NCBI GenBank assembly: GCA_040882645.1
Contig: JBBEAX010000035.1
Coordinates: forward strand, 1-30,545
Origin: JAUYIV01 sp040882645
Lineage (GTDB): Bacteria; Actinomycetota; Acidimicrobiia; Spongiisociales; UBA11373
Direction: 5' to 3'
DNA length: 30,545 nt
Under the pieces are notes generated by a model. The model worked only from the letters and a program-made list of their open reading frames with translations, was not told the DNA's origin and made no database searches. Shown here one piece after another: positions 30,078 through 30,545 of this stretch (its first letter is position 1; the number at the start of each line of letters is the position of its first letter). The position numbers and the translations under genes were made by a program.

Positions 30078-30253
30078 ATGCCGCTCCACAACCCCCCTCG
30101 GCTCTGCCCCGACGACACCGTCGGCGTGTTCGCTCCGGCCAGTCCCTGAGAGAACCGCAGCGAGATTTTGTGGGCCGTGGCCGTCCTCAAGGCGTGGGAC
30201 AACAGGTGCTGCTCGGCGCCCACGTCGACGACGGCCGCGGGTACTTCGCCGGA
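30078..30253 (+). pseudogene. Decayed 5' part of an LD-carboxypeptidase (peptidase S66) gene
   Basis: ATG 30078 opens MPLHNPPRLCPDDTVGVFAPASP, matching the start of S66 LD-carboxypeptidases, which typically read P.L..GDT-GV-APASP. It then hits TGA at 30147. Past the stop the same frame continues ENRSEILWAVAVLKAWDNR. From about 30195 another frame reads GQQVLLGAHVDDGRGYFAGSGD, corresponding to the family's LG-x-H...GYLAG segment. One stop and one frameshift therefore separate three consecutive parts of the S66 N terminus. The catalytic nucleophile region and the rest are absent. Intact members cleave LD-peptide bonds in peptidoglycan recycling or detoxify microcin C. Confidence 0.6.
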
Positions 30254-30388
30254 TCAGGCGACACCGTCAGCATCTCTGGTGCGGAGAGCGACCGCCCTCC
30301 TGACAACCCACCCCCTGACTGCGAGTACGACGGAACATTCTTCGCGAACCTCGTGAGACCGCTAGGAGCCAGCGGGCGCACCGGCTGA
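30254..30388 (+). pseudogene. Degenerate copy 2 of the DNPPxDCEYDGTF segment, joined to the S66 remnant
   Basis: Reads SGDTVSISGAESDRPPDNPPPDCEYDGTFFANLVRPLGASGRTG and stops at 30388, in frame with the second S66 piece. Similarity to 28782-28867 begins at about 30254, exactly where similarity to S66 proteins stops. The downstream 157 nt (30389-30545) contain only an imperfectly placed CGACTCG/CGAGTCG inverted repeat (30425-30458) and no gene I can support. Confidence 0.5.
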
Positions 30389-30545
30389 AGCGCGTCCGAA
30401 CGACGCGGTCGCTCCAGGCAAGTCCGACTCGATTGCGCCTTACGGTGGACCCGAGTCGACCTTGCGATACTCGGGTGACATTTACGTACGCTGGCCGAGG
30501 GGACGGCGATCACACGAAGCTTCCCGCGCGTTGGAGTGCCGCTCG

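Noticed and set aside
30425..30458. CGACTCG/CGAGTCG inverted repeat as a terminator.
   Set aside because: Arms are only 7 bp with a 20-nt loop, no T-tract and no gene directly upstream.
30187..30513. A 108-codon minus-strand open frame at the right end.
   Set aside because: Antisense to the pseudogene remnants; Ser/Pro/Arg-rich without domain or start signals.

Overview
The window is high-GC DNA from an actinobacterium (Actinomycetota). The evidence is a WhiB-family protein, a mycothiol-type arsenate reductase, a SenX3/RegX3-like two-component pair next to pst genes, frequent GTG starts, 4-nt GTGA gene overlaps and several promoters that place the predicted transcript start at the start codon. 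A lineage such as Acidimicrobiia is plausible, but the sequence alone does not settle it. No rRNA, tRNA, CRISPR array, prophage or intact insertion sequence was seen.

Layout. 1-1661: a winged-helix (HTH_42) gene between two inverted copies of a composite repeat. 1662-4489: pcrA/uvrD helicase overlapping an mgtC-like gene. 4620-7238: a stand-alone cobalamin-binding mutase subunit, then sucC and sucD, the latter two split by a repeat. 7262-9227: a CNNM/CorC protein divergent from uridine kinase. 9370-12928: folD, icd, an arsC-like gene and mdh. 13107-14949: HU, then on the minus strand an SCP2 protein and a DapA-family aldolase. 15001-18415: sdhCAB. 18678-21924: whiB, an unknown membrane-anchored protein, then a three-gene ECF sigma / zinc-finger anti-sigma / RseB-like operon. 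21946-28711: minus-strand pstSCAB-phoU divergent from a histidine kinase/response regulator pair, with a PHO-box-like direct repeat before pstS. 28712-30545: a secreted collagen-like protein flanked by two copies of a degenerate 40-nt segment; the downstream copy is joined to a decayed LD-carboxypeptidase (S66) remnant.

Functionally the window is rich in central metabolism. Isocitrate dehydrogenase, succinyl-CoA synthetase, succinate dehydrogenase and malate dehydrogenase are all TCA enzymes, and the B12-dependent mutase subunit would feed succinyl-CoA directly into sucCD. The second theme is envelope and phosphate sensing: ECF sigma/RseB-like, pst/phoU and the two-component pair.

The most unusual feature is non-coding. 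Most longer intergenic gaps carry pieces of a modular repeat: (i) short tandem arrays of 7-nt units whose sequence differs from locus to locus while the period stays 7; (ii) the motif GGCCGAGCGAAGCGAGGCC or close variants; and (iii) GC-rich palindromes with a 3-nt loop flanked by GCGATGGGCGA-type direct repeats. The arm sequence changes between loci but pairing is kept. I regard this family as the best candidate for something undescribed.
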